Counted from the first letter of the stretch, positions 26,892-35,565 are shown. The stretch is 38,559 nucleotides of DNA from Micavibrio sp. (GCA_002708415.1 PANS01000014.1:1-38559); one strand, 5' to 3'. Made by a program: numbers and translations. Notes: generated from the sequence alone by a model not told the origin.

Positions 26892-28376
26892 TTGAGACTA
26901 TTGTCTTATTTATCATTATTTATCATAGCGTTAGCACTAAACGCGCCGCAGACTCACGCCAAGAGTAATCCTAAATACGCTTCTATCGTTATGGACGCCG
27001 AAACAGGCATGATTTTATCGCAACGCTATGCGAATAAAACACTCCACCCAGCTTCTTTAACCAAAGTTATGACCTTATTGCTTGCTTTTGATGCTTTAGA
27101 GCGCGGCGATATCCGCCTTAGAGACCGTGTACGTTTTTCCCGTCATGCCGCGAGTATGGTGCCGAGTAAGCTTGGCCTTCCTGCAGGCTCTAGTATACGC
27201 GTCGAAGATGCTATCTACTCTCTTGTTACAAAATCAGCCAATGATGTTGCTGTTGCTTTAGCCGAACATCTCGGCGGAAGCGAAGCACGTTTTGCTCAAT
27301 ACATGACAGGGCGCGCCAAAGGCATCGGCATGAATAGCACGCGTTTCATGAATGCTTCTGGCTTACACCATAAACACCAAGTGACAACAGCGCGTGATAT
27401 GGCCAAAATGGCGCGTTATATCATTCGCCGTTATCCTAAATATTATCGCTATTTCTCAACACGCAACTTTACTTATCGCGGAAAAACATATCGTAACCAT
27501 AACCGACTCATGAGCAGTTATGCTGGTATGGATGGTTTTAAAACTGGCTATATCAATGCATCTGGATTTAACTTAATCGCCTCCGCAAAACGTAAAGGCA
27601 GGCGTCTTGTCGGTGTTGTCTTTGGCGGACGGACATCCAAAAGCCGTAACGCACATATGGCAACCATCCTTGATGCAGGCTTTAAAAAAGCAAGCCGTAT
27701 TCGTATTGCACGCGTTGATAAAGCTCCTATTCCAAAATCAAAACCTGGAGCAAGTTCTGCTTTAGCGAGCGCAGCGCCATCACACACATTTGTTCAAAAC
27801 CCGCAAGGTTTTACATCACTTGCCTCTCTTGAAACCAATCGTAAAGCAATCGCAAATATACCTATGGCGAGTGAAAATAACATTATTCCAAATTACACGG
27901 CTCTAACTGCTGCCCTTAATAGCGCAGAGTTTCAAAAAAGAATTGGTGTCGGGGATTTTGATCCCGCCGTTACAAAACGATTGGAAACAGGTCTTATTGC
28001 AGCCTCTGTTCATAGAGGGGATTATAAGCAAGAAAGCACTGAACCTGTGCCCGATCTTATAAACAGCGTCAGCCGCATTGAACCGCAAGCAGGAACACCA
28101 ACAAAAGTAGCCTATAACCCCAATCATTTTAAAAATGGAGAATGGGCCATTCAGATCGGTGCATACGGCAGCCGTTTAGCCACAGACCAAAAGCTTTATA
28201 AAGCAAAAAGCATCTTACCTAAAAATATTGCCGCGCAAGTCAAATCGCTCGCCGTACCCCTTCGTACCGCAGAAGGCGTTGTCTTCCGTGCCCGTCTAAG
28301 TGGTATGGACCAAGCACAAGCAAAACAAGCCTGTAAATATTTCAACAACTGCATGACCATTGCGCCAGTACAGTAA
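26892..28376 (+). CDS. D-alanyl-D-alanine carboxypeptidase (penicillin-binding) with SPOR domain
   Basis: 494 residues: signal peptide (THA-KS near residue 23), peptidase S11 domain with the serine active site PASLTK (S55, K58), S115-A-N117 and K217-T-G, then a linker of about 130 residues and a C-terminal SPOR domain (EWAIQIGAYGSRLATDQKLY, about 414-491) that would bind denuded glycan strands at the division site. It trims peptidoglycan pentapeptides. Start is TTG 26892, chosen for the AGGAGA eight bases upstream and the signal peptide directly after. The pilin-like gene 2 begins 17 bases downstream. Confidence 0.93.
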   Translation: MRLLSYLSLFIIALALNAPQTHAKSNPKYASIVMDAETGMILSQRYANKTLHPASLTKVMTLLLAFDALERGDIRLRDRVRFSRHAASMVPSKLGLPAGSSIRVEDAIYSLVTKSANDVAVALAEHLGGSEARFAQYMTGRAKGIGMNSTRFMNASGLHHKHQVTTARDMAKMARYIIRRYPKYYRYFSTRNFTYRGKTYRNHNRLMSSYAGMDGFKTGYINASGFNLIASAKRKGRRLVGVVFGGRTSKSRNAHMATILDAGFKKASRIRIARVDKAPIPKSKPGASSALASAAPSHTFVQNPQGFTSLASLETNRKAIANIPMASENNIIPNYTALTAALNSAEFQKRIGVGDFDPAVTKRLETGLIAASVHRGDYKQESTEPVPDLINSVSRIEPQAGTPTKVAYNPNHFKNGEWAIQIGAYGSRLATDQKLYKAKSILPKNIAAQVKSLAVPLRTAEGVVFRARLSGMDQAQAKQACKYFNNCMTIAPVQ

Positions 28377-28392
28377 AGAGCGCAATAACGCC

Positions 28393-29100
28393 ATGTCTGT
28401 AAACCCAACACATATCAATACACAATCAGGAAACATCCTAATTTATATTTTGGGTGCGATTGTTCTCATCGGCCTTCTCACTATCATGGTCAAAGGATCA
28501 AGCACACCTGGATCAGGTATTGATCGTGAAGCGTTGGAAATTCGCGTTGCCGAAGTGCAAGCCTACGGTAATGAGCTAGAGCGCGCCGTTTCGTACGTTT
28601 TAAGAAATGGATACAGCGAAACCGATATACGCTTTGCCCACCCCAATCATTCCAGCGCCTATGGTGATATTACCGATGATCCAGCGCGGCAAATTTTTGC
28701 CCGCGAAGGCGGCGGCGCAACTTGGCGTGACAATGAAAGTGATATACAGACACAAGATGAAGATTGGCTATTTAATGGAAGAAACAGAGTTATCGGCATT
28801 GGTACAACAGAAGCATCTATTAGTTCATCAGAACTAGTTAGTGTTTTACCTTATGTAACAAAAGATTTTTGCCTGTTAGTTAATGATAAAAATAACATTA
28901 CCAATACTTCTAATAATCCTCCCCAAGATGATAACAATGTTCTTTTTACACCTATTTTTTCAGGTACATTTACCTTCGCAGCATCTATAGGTGATGCTCC
29001 AACTGACTATTTACATCAAAAAAATGAAGGTTGCTTCGAAGGCGAAACTAATCCTCCCGCAGGCACCTATCATTATTACCGCGTTTTATTGGCGCGATAA
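28393..29100 (+). CDS. pilin-like exported protein 2
   Basis: 235 residues. A 13-residue leader MSVNPTHINTQSG is followed by the hydrophobic helix NILIYILGAIVLIGLLTIMV, a type IV pilin-like N-terminus without the usual Glu5. Then comes an amphipathic stretch (EVQAYGNELERAVSYVLRNG) and a soluble domain ending YYRVLLAR. It is a paralogue of the protein at 23008 over its whole length. Conserved landmarks: GGG about residue 111-113, FCLLVN, and GCFEG near the end. Start at ATG 28393; it directly follows the carboxypeptidase gene and is probably co-transcribed. A palindromic repeat lies 12 bases after its stop. I do not recognise a named family. Confidence 0.75.
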   Translation: MSVNPTHINTQSGNILIYILGAIVLIGLLTIMVKGSSTPGSGIDREALEIRVAEVQAYGNELERAVSYVLRNGYSETDIRFAHPNHSSAYGDITDDPARQIFAREGGGATWRDNESDIQTQDEDWLFNGRNRVIGIGTTEASISSSELVSVLPYVTKDFCLLVNDKNNITNTSNNPPQDDNNVLFTPIFSGTFTFAASIGDAPTDYLHQKNEGCFEGETNPPAGTYHYYRVLLAR

Positions 29101-29112
29101 TATTATTAAACC

Positions 29113-29185
29113 GTCATCGCTAGCGTAGCGCGGCGATCCAAAAAAACAGATTGCCGCGTCGTGCTAAAGCCCTCCTCGCAATGAC
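29113..29185. repeat. palindromic repeat element, copy 2 (intergenic)
   Basis: Ends GTCATCGC...GCAATGAC with inner GGCGATCC / GATTGCC. It carries the same TCGCAATGAC right end as copy 1 and a diverged left arm (GTCATCGCTAGCG). It sits between the convergent pilin-like and lipoprotein genes, where its hairpin might also slow transcription. Confidence 0.8.
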
Positions 29186-29193
29186 AAAGTTTT

Positions 29194-30216
29194 TTAATAC
29201 TCAACTTGCTTTGAAACACGTGGGCCACGACGTACTGGCGCCGTATTACTCATATCATTTATAGATGCCGAATAATCGTAACTTCCTGTCATTTCAGATG
29301 TTGTTGGATCAAAAATCTGAACAGCATCACCGTTCATTGGTTCAGATGGCTCTGACGGCATTGTGACAACATATTCCTGAGGTTCAGCTGGACTAACCAT
29401 CATTGGCTCCATCGCAGGCTGCACATAAAACGGTGCAATAGGTGTTGGAGCCTTCATCATCGGCGCAGCCATGATAGGCGTTTTGGTCTTATCCATCACG
29501 GGTTGAACTGTACCAAGCTGATCTCTTGAGTGATACGTATTTTCCGTACGTGGTTCATACATGCCTGCCTCATTCAAATAGCGCATTGAATTTTCAAGCG
29601 GCAGTGATTTAATATACGGCGCGGAAATCAAAAGATCTTCTGCTCCTTGAATATAATAATTACCAACTTCGTGCGTTAAAACTTTTAACGTTCCATGCAC
29701 ATCTGTCATCACATCTAATGTCAGTTCAATATTTGGCGCCCCTGCCGCAGCAGATTCCAAATCATATGATCTATAACCAGGCATTAACTCTGCATTATAT
29801 TGAAAAATGTAAGAACCTTCAGCCGTATCAGCCAAACGGTAGCCTTGCGCGCGCATTGCTTCACGCAAATCATTATCTATATTCGCATAAAATGGTGTCA
29901 TTGGGCTCGCGGCATCAATATAGGCTGCCTTCGGTGGCAATCCTGCGCGTGATGTCAAACGGCTTAAAATATCATATGTCGCGCTACGGAATTGTTCTGC
30001 TTGAACAGGCCCCATATCAGCGCGCTGTTCATTTGATACACGTTGTGACGGCGGCGGTGTTTTAGACTTATAAACTTTACCATGATGCGCATATCCCGTT
30101 GGTAAAAAATTTGGATCGCCAACAACAGAAGCACAAGCATTAAGGCTTAATGCCGTAATAGCGGTTCCCACAAAAAAAAGTGATTTTGATGTTTTACTGG
30201 TCAAAAAATGTGACAT
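29194..30216 (-). CDS. predicted lipoprotein, function unknown
   Basis: 340 residues. Lipoprotein signal with lipobox LNAC (Cys28), followed by Ala-Ser-Val, which favours outer-membrane sorting. The middle (about 70-205) looks like a folded domain: SATYDILSRLTSRAG, then a strand-rich part (YIFQYNAELMPGYRSYDLE...IELTLDVMTDVHGTLKVLTHEVGNYYI). The C-terminal third is low-complexity, rich in Pro, Met and Ala (MAAPMMKAPTPIAPF, MVSPAEPQEYVV). I do not recognise the family. It is monocistronic, between a repeat element and hldE. Confidence 0.75.
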   Translation of the reverse strand: MSHFLTSKTSKSLFFVGTAITALSLNACASVVGDPNFLPTGYAHHGKVYKSKTPPPSQRVSNEQRADMGPVQAEQFRSATYDILSRLTSRAGLPPKAAYIDAASPMTPFYANIDNDLREAMRAQGYRLADTAEGSYIFQYNAELMPGYRSYDLESAAAGAPNIELTLDVMTDVHGTLKVLTHEVGNYYIQGAEDLLISAPYIKSLPLENSMRYLNEAGMYEPRTENTYHSRDQLGTVQPVMDKTKTPIMAAPMMKAPTPIAPFYVQPAMEPMMVSPAEPQEYVVTMPSEPSEPMNGDAVQIFDPTTSEMTGSYDYSASINDMSNTAPVRRGPRVSKQVEY

Positions 30217-30295
30217 TGAAAAAGCGCCCCTTAATAAAATCGCGTATAAAAATTCTACCGCAATAATATCAGGCCTTATAAAAAGCGTATAGGCC

Positions 30296-31801
30296 TTATT
30301 TCTTCATTTTTTCAATCGTCCCCGTTGTACTATACCCTTCATAAAGCGGCATGATTTTGGCATCACCACCATAAGAAAAAGCAACTTGCGCCTCAGGAAG
30401 ATCATTAACGCTGTAATCTCCCCCCTTCATCAGAAGATCTGGCTTAAGATAGCCAACAACTTCACAAGGTGTATTATCTTCGCCTTCTTTTTCCGCACCA
30501 AAAAAGACAACCATATCAACGCAACCTAAGGCCCCCAATACAGTTGCACGTGCTTTTTCATCATTAACGGGGCGATCTTCACCTTTTAAAATTTTAACGG
30601 ACTTATCATGATTAAGACCAACAACTAAACGATCACATTCACCACGCGCTTGGTTCAAATAATTCACATGTCCATAATGCAAAATATCAAAACAACCATT
30701 CGTAAACCCAACCTTTAACCCTTCATCCTGCCAATTTTGAATTTGTTTAAGTGCATCATTCCAATCTGGTATTTTCGCCATAAAGCTTGAACGTTTTTCA
30801 GGGGCAGCTTTATCTTGCTCATATTCTTCTATTGCTTTTTCTAATTCGCGCGGCTGAACTGTTGCCGTTCCAATCTTTGCAACAACAAGACCGCCAGCAA
30901 TATTCGCTAAATAAGCGGCCTCTTGCATTGATCCTTGTGCGGCCAATGTCGCAGCAACCGTTGCAACGACCGTATCGCCAGCGCCCGACACATCATAAAC
31001 TTCTAAGGCTTTGGTTGTCAGGTGATAAGGCTCGCTTTTCTTTCCTTCAATCAAACTCATTCCATCTTCAGAACGTGTTGCTAAAACGGCGCCAATGCTG
31101 CTTACCTTAATCAGATGGGTTGCAGATTCTATAACCTGTTCATCACTCTTTACTGCCATACCACCTGTCGCTTCAGATAATTCATTTCGATTTGGCGTGA
31201 CCAAACTTGCGCCTTTATACTTCCTGTAATCCTTACCTTTAGGATCAACAATAATCGGCAGCTTCTTTTTCTTTGCTAAAGACACAGCGAAAGAAATAAT
31301 CTCATCGCTTAATACGCCCTTACCGTAATCAGATAAGATAACGCAGTCGCTTTCTTCAATACGATTTTTAATTTCTTCTTTTATTTTTGTTTGAACATCT
31401 TTTGAAAGCTCAACAATCTTCTCATAATCAACACGCAATAACTGCTGACTGCGTGCTTGATAACGTGTTTTTTGGATCGTTGTATAATCAACATCTTTAA
31501 TTAAACTGCTCCCCTCACCTCCACAGGCTTCTATCTGTTTAATAATTTTTTGCCCAGCTTCATCCTCACCGATAAGACCAACTAAATTCACCTGGACTTC
31601 TAGAGCGCGCAAATTTGCAAAAACATTACCTGCGCCCCCCAACATTTCATGTTCTCGAGTTGCCATGAGCACTGGAACAGGCCCTTCAGGAGAAATGCGG
31701 GACACTTGTCCATAAACAAATGTATCTAAAATCACGTCTCCTATTAGTAAAACACGAGAATTTTTCATATTTTTCAATAAGTTATGATAATTATTCTGCA
31801 T
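30296..31801 (-). CDS. hldE: bifunctional heptose-7-phosphate kinase / heptose-1-phosphate adenylyltransferase
   Basis: Makes ADP-heptose for the LPS inner core. 501 residues: N-terminal ribokinase-like kinase (about 15-330; RVLLIGDVILDTF, SPEGPVPV, catalytic Asp in DVSGAGDTV) and C-terminal nucleotidyltransferase (about 365-501) with GFTNGCFDILHYGHVNYL carrying the HxGH motif. I start at ATG 31801 with AAGG nine bases upstream; a longer frame from 31861 lacks support. The slightly long linker between the domains (EEYEQDKAAPEKRSS) is unremarkable. Confidence 0.95.
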   Translation of the reverse strand: MQNNYHNLLKNMKNSRVLLIGDVILDTFVYGQVSRISPEGPVPVLMATREHEMLGGAGNVFANLRALEVQVNLVGLIGEDEAGQKIIKQIEACGGEGSSLIKDVDYTTIQKTRYQARSQQLLRVDYEKIVELSKDVQTKIKEEIKNRIEESDCVILSDYGKGVLSDEIISFAVSLAKKKKLPIIVDPKGKDYRKYKGASLVTPNRNELSEATGGMAVKSDEQVIESATHLIKVSSIGAVLATRSEDGMSLIEGKKSEPYHLTTKALEVYDVSGAGDTVVATVAATLAAQGSMQEAAYLANIAGGLVVAKIGTATVQPRELEKAIEEYEQDKAAPEKRSSFMAKIPDWNDALKQIQNWQDEGLKVGFTNGCFDILHYGHVNYLNQARGECDRLVVGLNHDKSVKILKGEDRPVNDEKARATVLGALGCVDMVVFFGAEKEGEDNTPCEVVGYLKPDLLMKGGDYSVNDLPEAQVAFSYGGDAKIMPLYEGYSTTGTIEKMKK

Positions 31802-31990
31802 ATCGCGCGCCTTTATTAATGTGGTATTTCCAGTCCCGATATAGCCTACAGGACGATGCATTCTTTTGCATTAATCTTTTCTTAACACTTTTTCGAGTTT
31901 TTTGCCGTTTTGTTAGTAATTCGTCAACCTTTTGAAGGCATACTAAAGGAAGTTAGGACTATAAATTAAGGTAATTGGGGCAAGCTAATA

Positions 31991-32950
31991 GTGGTTAATC
32001 CAACAGAAAATAAAACCAATCATTCAGGAATTCTTTCCGGCGTTAAAACTCGCCTGCGTAAGAATCGTCTTGGTGAACTTCTTGTTCTTGATGGCCACCT
32101 CTCCCCAACAGAATTAAAAAATGCCCTGAGTGACAGTAAAAATGCTGGCAGACAATTAGGGCACATCCTTGTTTCCAACAGTTACGTTAGTAAAGCCGTT
32201 ATACGCCGTACATTAACAGAGCAAATGATGCTCCGTATCACAATGACAGCTGTAACTGTATTGGTTGCATTAGCATCTATGGGTTTTGCAAAAAAAGCTA
32301 AAGCGGGTCAGGTAAAAGATGTTCCAGCGAGTATTTCACTCGTCCAAGCTTCGTTTAATTCAGTTAGTCATTATCCAAAACTATTTGGATCAAAAGAAAA
32401 GAAATCACGCTCACTCAAAGCTTTTACAAAATGGACAAGCATGTTCCAACGTTTTGAAGCCGGTATGAAACAATCTAATGGCCAGCGTGAAATATCTACT
32501 CTCAAAGCAGAATTAGCGTCGTTACAAGGGCTACCATTAAACAAGATGGTATCGCGCGTAAACACAATGATGAATGCTAAGCGCTATGTCAGTGACTCAT
32601 CTAATTATGGACAAAATGATTACTGGGCAACGCCAGTAGAATTTCTAAAGCGTGGTGGTGATTGTGAAGATTATGCGATTGCAAAATATACAGCCTTAAG
32701 AATGCTTGGTGTTCCTGAAGACAGAATGCGCATTGCCATTGTGCAAGATCAGCAAAAAAACATTCCGCATGCTATTTTGATCGTTTATACAGATCAAGGT
32801 GCCATGATTTTAGATAACCAAATTAAAAGTGCCGTGAGCGCATCAAGTGTACGTCACTATAAACCAATATTTTCTATCAACCAAAATGCATGGTGGTTGC
32901 ATACAGCACCAAGCAGTAACGTAACAATTGTTGCCTCTGCTGCCCGTTAA
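31991..32950 (+). CDS. MshEN-like domain fused through a membrane helix to a LapG-type cysteine protease
   Basis: 319 residues in three parts. Residues 26-78 carry two 24-residue motifs of the MshEN type (RLGELLVLDGHLSPTELKNA..., then QLGHILVSNSYVSKAVIRRT...Q) separated by exactly five residues, the layout of the MshE cyclic di-GMP-binding domain. Motif 1 keeps R26 but has Ser49 in place of Gln; motif 2 has Gln55 in place of Arg but keeps Q78. A membrane helix follows (82-100), then a bacterial transglutaminase-like cysteine protease domain with C225 (GGDCEDYA), H260 (PHAILIV) and D275 (ILDNQ). D224 and E226 flank the Cys, as the calcium ligands do in LapG. Topology should put the sensor inside and protease outside. 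Start GTG 31991; a TATAAA lies at 31960-31965. Cyclic di-GMP binding is inference. Confidence 0.85.
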   Translation: MVNPTENKTNHSGILSGVKTRLRKNRLGELLVLDGHLSPTELKNALSDSKNAGRQLGHILVSNSYVSKAVIRRTLTEQMMLRITMTAVTVLVALASMGFAKKAKAGQVKDVPASISLVQASFNSVSHYPKLFGSKEKKSRSLKAFTKWTSMFQRFEAGMKQSNGQREISTLKAELASLQGLPLNKMVSRVNTMMNAKRYVSDSSNYGQNDYWATPVEFLKRGGDCEDYAIAKYTALRMLGVPEDRMRIAIVQDQQKNIPHAILIVYTDQGAMILDNQIKSAVSASSVRHYKPIFSINQNAWWLHTAPSSNVTIVASAAR

Positions 32951-32982
32951 TAACTTACCGCCTTTTAACATAGATCATTGAC

Positions 32983-33009
32983 AAGCGCCCTTTAGGGGCT
33001 TATTTTTTT
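32983..33009 (+). terminator. intrinsic terminator after the fusion protease gene
   Basis: AAGC-CCC stem (one bulged G) with TTTA loop and GGG-GCTT partner, followed by TATTTTTTTA. It separates the transcript from the second protease gene 33 bases further on. Confidence 0.7.
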
Positions 33010-33042
33010 ATCATTACGTAAATTTAATGAGTTGGAAGAACT

Positions 33043-33723
33043 ATGGCTGTCGGCCGTCTATTCTTGCTATGTATTGCCTTACTGTTCCCTTGCACTTCCC
33101 TGACAAATAAAGTGCACGCAGAAAGTTTTTCCTTATTTTTTGAAGAACAAACAGCGCAAAAAACTGACAACTTATCTGTTCTCCCTTCATGGAAAAGAAT
33201 TTTAGAATTTAAAAACATCGCCGAAGATCGTGATGATTTTTCAATTCAAATGTGGCGTAAACTCATCAGCAGTCTTGCCAATGAGCCCGCAGAGAATCGT
33301 ATTTATAAGACCAATATGTGGCTCAACAGCTTTCCTTATAAACAAGACAATTGGATCTATGGCAAAAGCGATCACTGGGCAACGCCAACAGAATTCTTAA
33401 CACATGGTGGTGATTGTGAAGATTTTGCAATCATAAAATATATCACTTTGCGCGAATTAGGTTTTACGCCTGAACAGCTTAAAGTGTCGATTGTATATGA
33501 TGTTTATAGTGGTACAGACCATGCTTTCTTGCTTGTGAAGCATAATGACAAAGATTTTGTCCTAGATAATAGAAACCATGAAATTTCTGCACATCATTAT
33601 TATGAGCGTTATAAACCATACTATGTCTTTAATGAAAAAGAAGTCATCACTTTTGAAAGACCGATGATCGCAACAACGATTCGCGATGAAACGAACGACA
33701 CTATTCTTCCTGGAAACAGATAA
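33043..33723 (+). CDS. exported LapG-type transglutaminase-like cysteine protease
   Basis: 226 residues: a signal peptide (VHA-ES near residue 26), then the cysteine protease domain with C125 (GGDCEDFA), H160 (DHAFLLV) and D175 (VLDNR). The Cys-His-Asp spacing is identical to that in the preceding fusion protein (35 and 15 residues), and both have the D-H/Y-W-A-T-P-x-E-F-L segment before the Cys, so they are tandem paralogues. This copy lacks the MshEN part. LapG relatives clip adhesins or other surface proteins from the cell. Start ATG 33043 with GGAAGA upstream. It lies beyond a terminator, so it likely has its own promoter. Confidence 0.9.
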   Translation: MAVGRLFLLCIALLFPCTSLTNKVHAESFSLFFEEQTAQKTDNLSVLPSWKRILEFKNIAEDRDDFSIQMWRKLISSLANEPAENRIYKTNMWLNSFPYKQDNWIYGKSDHWATPTEFLTHGGDCEDFAIIKYITLRELGFTPEQLKVSIVYDVYSGTDHAFLLVKHNDKDFVLDNRNHEISAHHYYERYKPYYVFNEKEVITFERPMIATTIRDETNDTILPGNR

Positions 33724-33725
33724 CT

Positions 33726-35144
33726 CTAATCTATATCAGCAATGCGTAAAACATTGGTCGTGCCACTTACGCCAAAGGGCACGCCTGCAGTTAGAACAAT
33801 TTTATCGCCTTTTTGACTATAACCACTCGTTTTTGTATAGCTAACAGCCTTTTCAACCGTTTCGGCAAAATTATTTACATCCACTATATGCTGCGCCCGC
33901 ACACCATAAGACATCATAACACGCCGCGCGGTTGCTTCATTTTGTGTTAAACACAATATTGGCCCCTCAGGGCGCTGACGTGCTGTTCTTAACGTCGTTG
34001 ATCCTGTGGTTGTATAATTAACAATGGCGGCTGCCTCTATATCTTTAGCAACATGAACAGCAGATACTGTAATCGCATCAGATGAATCATTTTTCGCATC
34101 AGGAGCATTAGCTTCTGTTAAGCGACGGTAATGAGCATCCGCTTCAGTACTTTGACAAATTCGATCCATCATCGAAACGGCTTCTGTCGGATATTTTCCG
34201 ACTGCCGTTTCAGCAGAGAGCATAACCGCATCAGCCCCATCAAAAACGGCAGTTGCTACATCCGACGCTTCAGCGCGTGTTGGCGAAGCATTTTCAATCA
34301 TCGATTCAAGCATTTGCGTTGCAACAATGACAGGTTTACCTGATTTTCTTGATTTATAAACGAGTTGCTTTTGAATAACTGGGACTTTTTCTGGCGGAAG
34401 CTCAACGCCCAAATCACCCCGCGCAACCATAATGCCGTCAACATGCTTTAATATGTCGTCAATACTTTCTACAGCAGATGGTTTTTCAATCTTAGCCATC
34501 AGCGCCGCACGCTCGCCAATCAAATTTTTTGCATAAATCACATCTTCGGCCCGCTGCACAAAACTTTGGGCTATCCAATCAACGCCCATATCTAGAGCTG
34601 CCTCCAAGTCCGCTTCATCTTTTTCTGTTAACGCTGGAAGCGGTAAAATAACGCCTGGGACATTAAACCCTTTATTATTTGATAAGTATTGGCCAGAAAT
34701 TACTTCCGTTTGTAGGTAGTCTTTGCCTTTTTTTGTAACGCGCGCACGTACCTTTCCATCATCAAGAAGAATATCTGAACCAACATCAAGCGCTTCGATC
34801 ACTTCAGGGTGTGGTAAATGGACACGCTTCTCATCTCCTTCTTGATCATTCATATCAAAGCGAAACACCATGCCCACAGTAAGCTCAATCTTTCCTTCTT
34901 TAAATTTGCCAATACGTAACTTGGGCCCTTGAAGATCGGCCAGTATAGAGATCGGACGATCAAATTTTTTCTCTAGCTCTCTTGCCGTTTTCAAATTCTT
35001 TTTATGATCTTTATGCGTTCCATGAGAAAAATTCATACGAAAAACATCGACACCAGCCTGAAATAATTTTTCCATCATATCAGGCTCCCCTGATGCAGGC
35101 CCCAACGTAGCAACAATCTTTGTTTGGCGATAACGGCGAATCAT
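33726..35144 (-). CDS. pyk: pyruvate kinase
   Basis: Converts PEP and ADP to pyruvate and ATP. 472 residues, with KIVATLGPAS, RMNFSHG, DLQGPKLRIG, MAKIEKPSAVE, the GIMVARGDLGVELP core, and SAETAVGKYP. The C-terminal allosteric domain is present, with no extra PEP-utiliser domain. It is monocistronic, with its 3' end two bases from the convergent protease gene. Confidence 0.97.
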   Translation of the reverse strand: MIRRYRQTKIVATLGPASGEPDMMEKLFQAGVDVFRMNFSHGTHKDHKKNLKTARELEKKFDRPISILADLQGPKLRIGKFKEGKIELTVGMVFRFDMNDQEGDEKRVHLPHPEVIEALDVGSDILLDDGKVRARVTKKGKDYLQTEVISGQYLSNNKGFNVPGVILPLPALTEKDEADLEAALDMGVDWIAQSFVQRAEDVIYAKNLIGERAALMAKIEKPSAVESIDDILKHVDGIMVARGDLGVELPPEKVPVIQKQLVYKSRKSGKPVIVATQMLESMIENASPTRAEASDVATAVFDGADAVMLSAETAVGKYPTEAVSMMDRICQSTEADAHYRRLTEANAPDAKNDSSDAITVSAVHVAKDIEAAAIVNYTTTGSTTLRTARQRPEGPILCLTQNEATARRVMMSYGVRAQHIVDVNNFAETVEKAVSYTKTSGYSQKGDKIVLTAGVPFGVSGTTNVLRIADID

Positions 35145-35565
35145 TTTTCCCTCAATTCTTATTTTCTTCGATAAACATTATCAGAATCATAAAGAATCAA
35201 CACCTCTCTTTTTATCGATTCGGGACATTAAGAGAACAAAATAAATATCTATATAAAATGAGGCGTAATATTTTGTACCTAAACCAAATTTAAAAATATT
35301 TTTTTGAAATTTTATTTCTTTTAATTTTTGGGGATGATCTGAAAAAAGTTCTTATGTATGCGAAAACATTAGAGTTTTTTCTATTTTCATCCCCTTTATT
35401 CACCTTTTGGTCATTGGGAAAAGTTTTTTTTCCTCTAGACAGAGACACGATATGTAGTATGGTATTTAAGAATACACCGCTAGGGGTTGTGGTTTCATAC
35501 ACAATCTATCCACAGCAGTTTACATATTTTTATTATTAGTTCTTACAAAATGGGGAGTAAGAGTC
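35145..35565. other. 421-base divergent intergenic region, pyk / nrdA
   Basis: Strongly AT-rich with homopolymer runs and two short overlapping frames on opposite strands (35290-35502 and 35354-35539) without ribosome binding sites or known domains, which I take as chance. Its right part holds the probable nrdA control region described separately. Confidence 0.5.
35445..35514 (+). promoter_or_regulatory. candidate NrdR boxes upstream of nrdA
   Basis: ACACGATATGTAGTAT (35445-35460) matches most positions of the NrdR box (ACAC-AATATAT-GTGT type), and ACACAATCTATCCACA (35499-35514) matches its left half. Centres are 54 bases apart, about five helical turns, more than the usual three. NrdR is the common bacterial repressor of ribonucleotide reductase genes. 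The right element also contains TATCCACA, one base off a DnaA box. Confidence 0.4.

Noticed and set aside
35507-35514. DnaA-box-like TATCCACA as a sign of a replication origin
   Set aside because: It is a single imperfect box with no cluster and no dnaA/dnaN-type neighbours; it fits better as part of nrdA control.
35290-35539. Two short overlapping reading frames on opposite strands between pyk and nrdA
   Set aside because: AT-rich, no ribosome binding sites, no domain signal, and they overlap each other and the nrdA control region.
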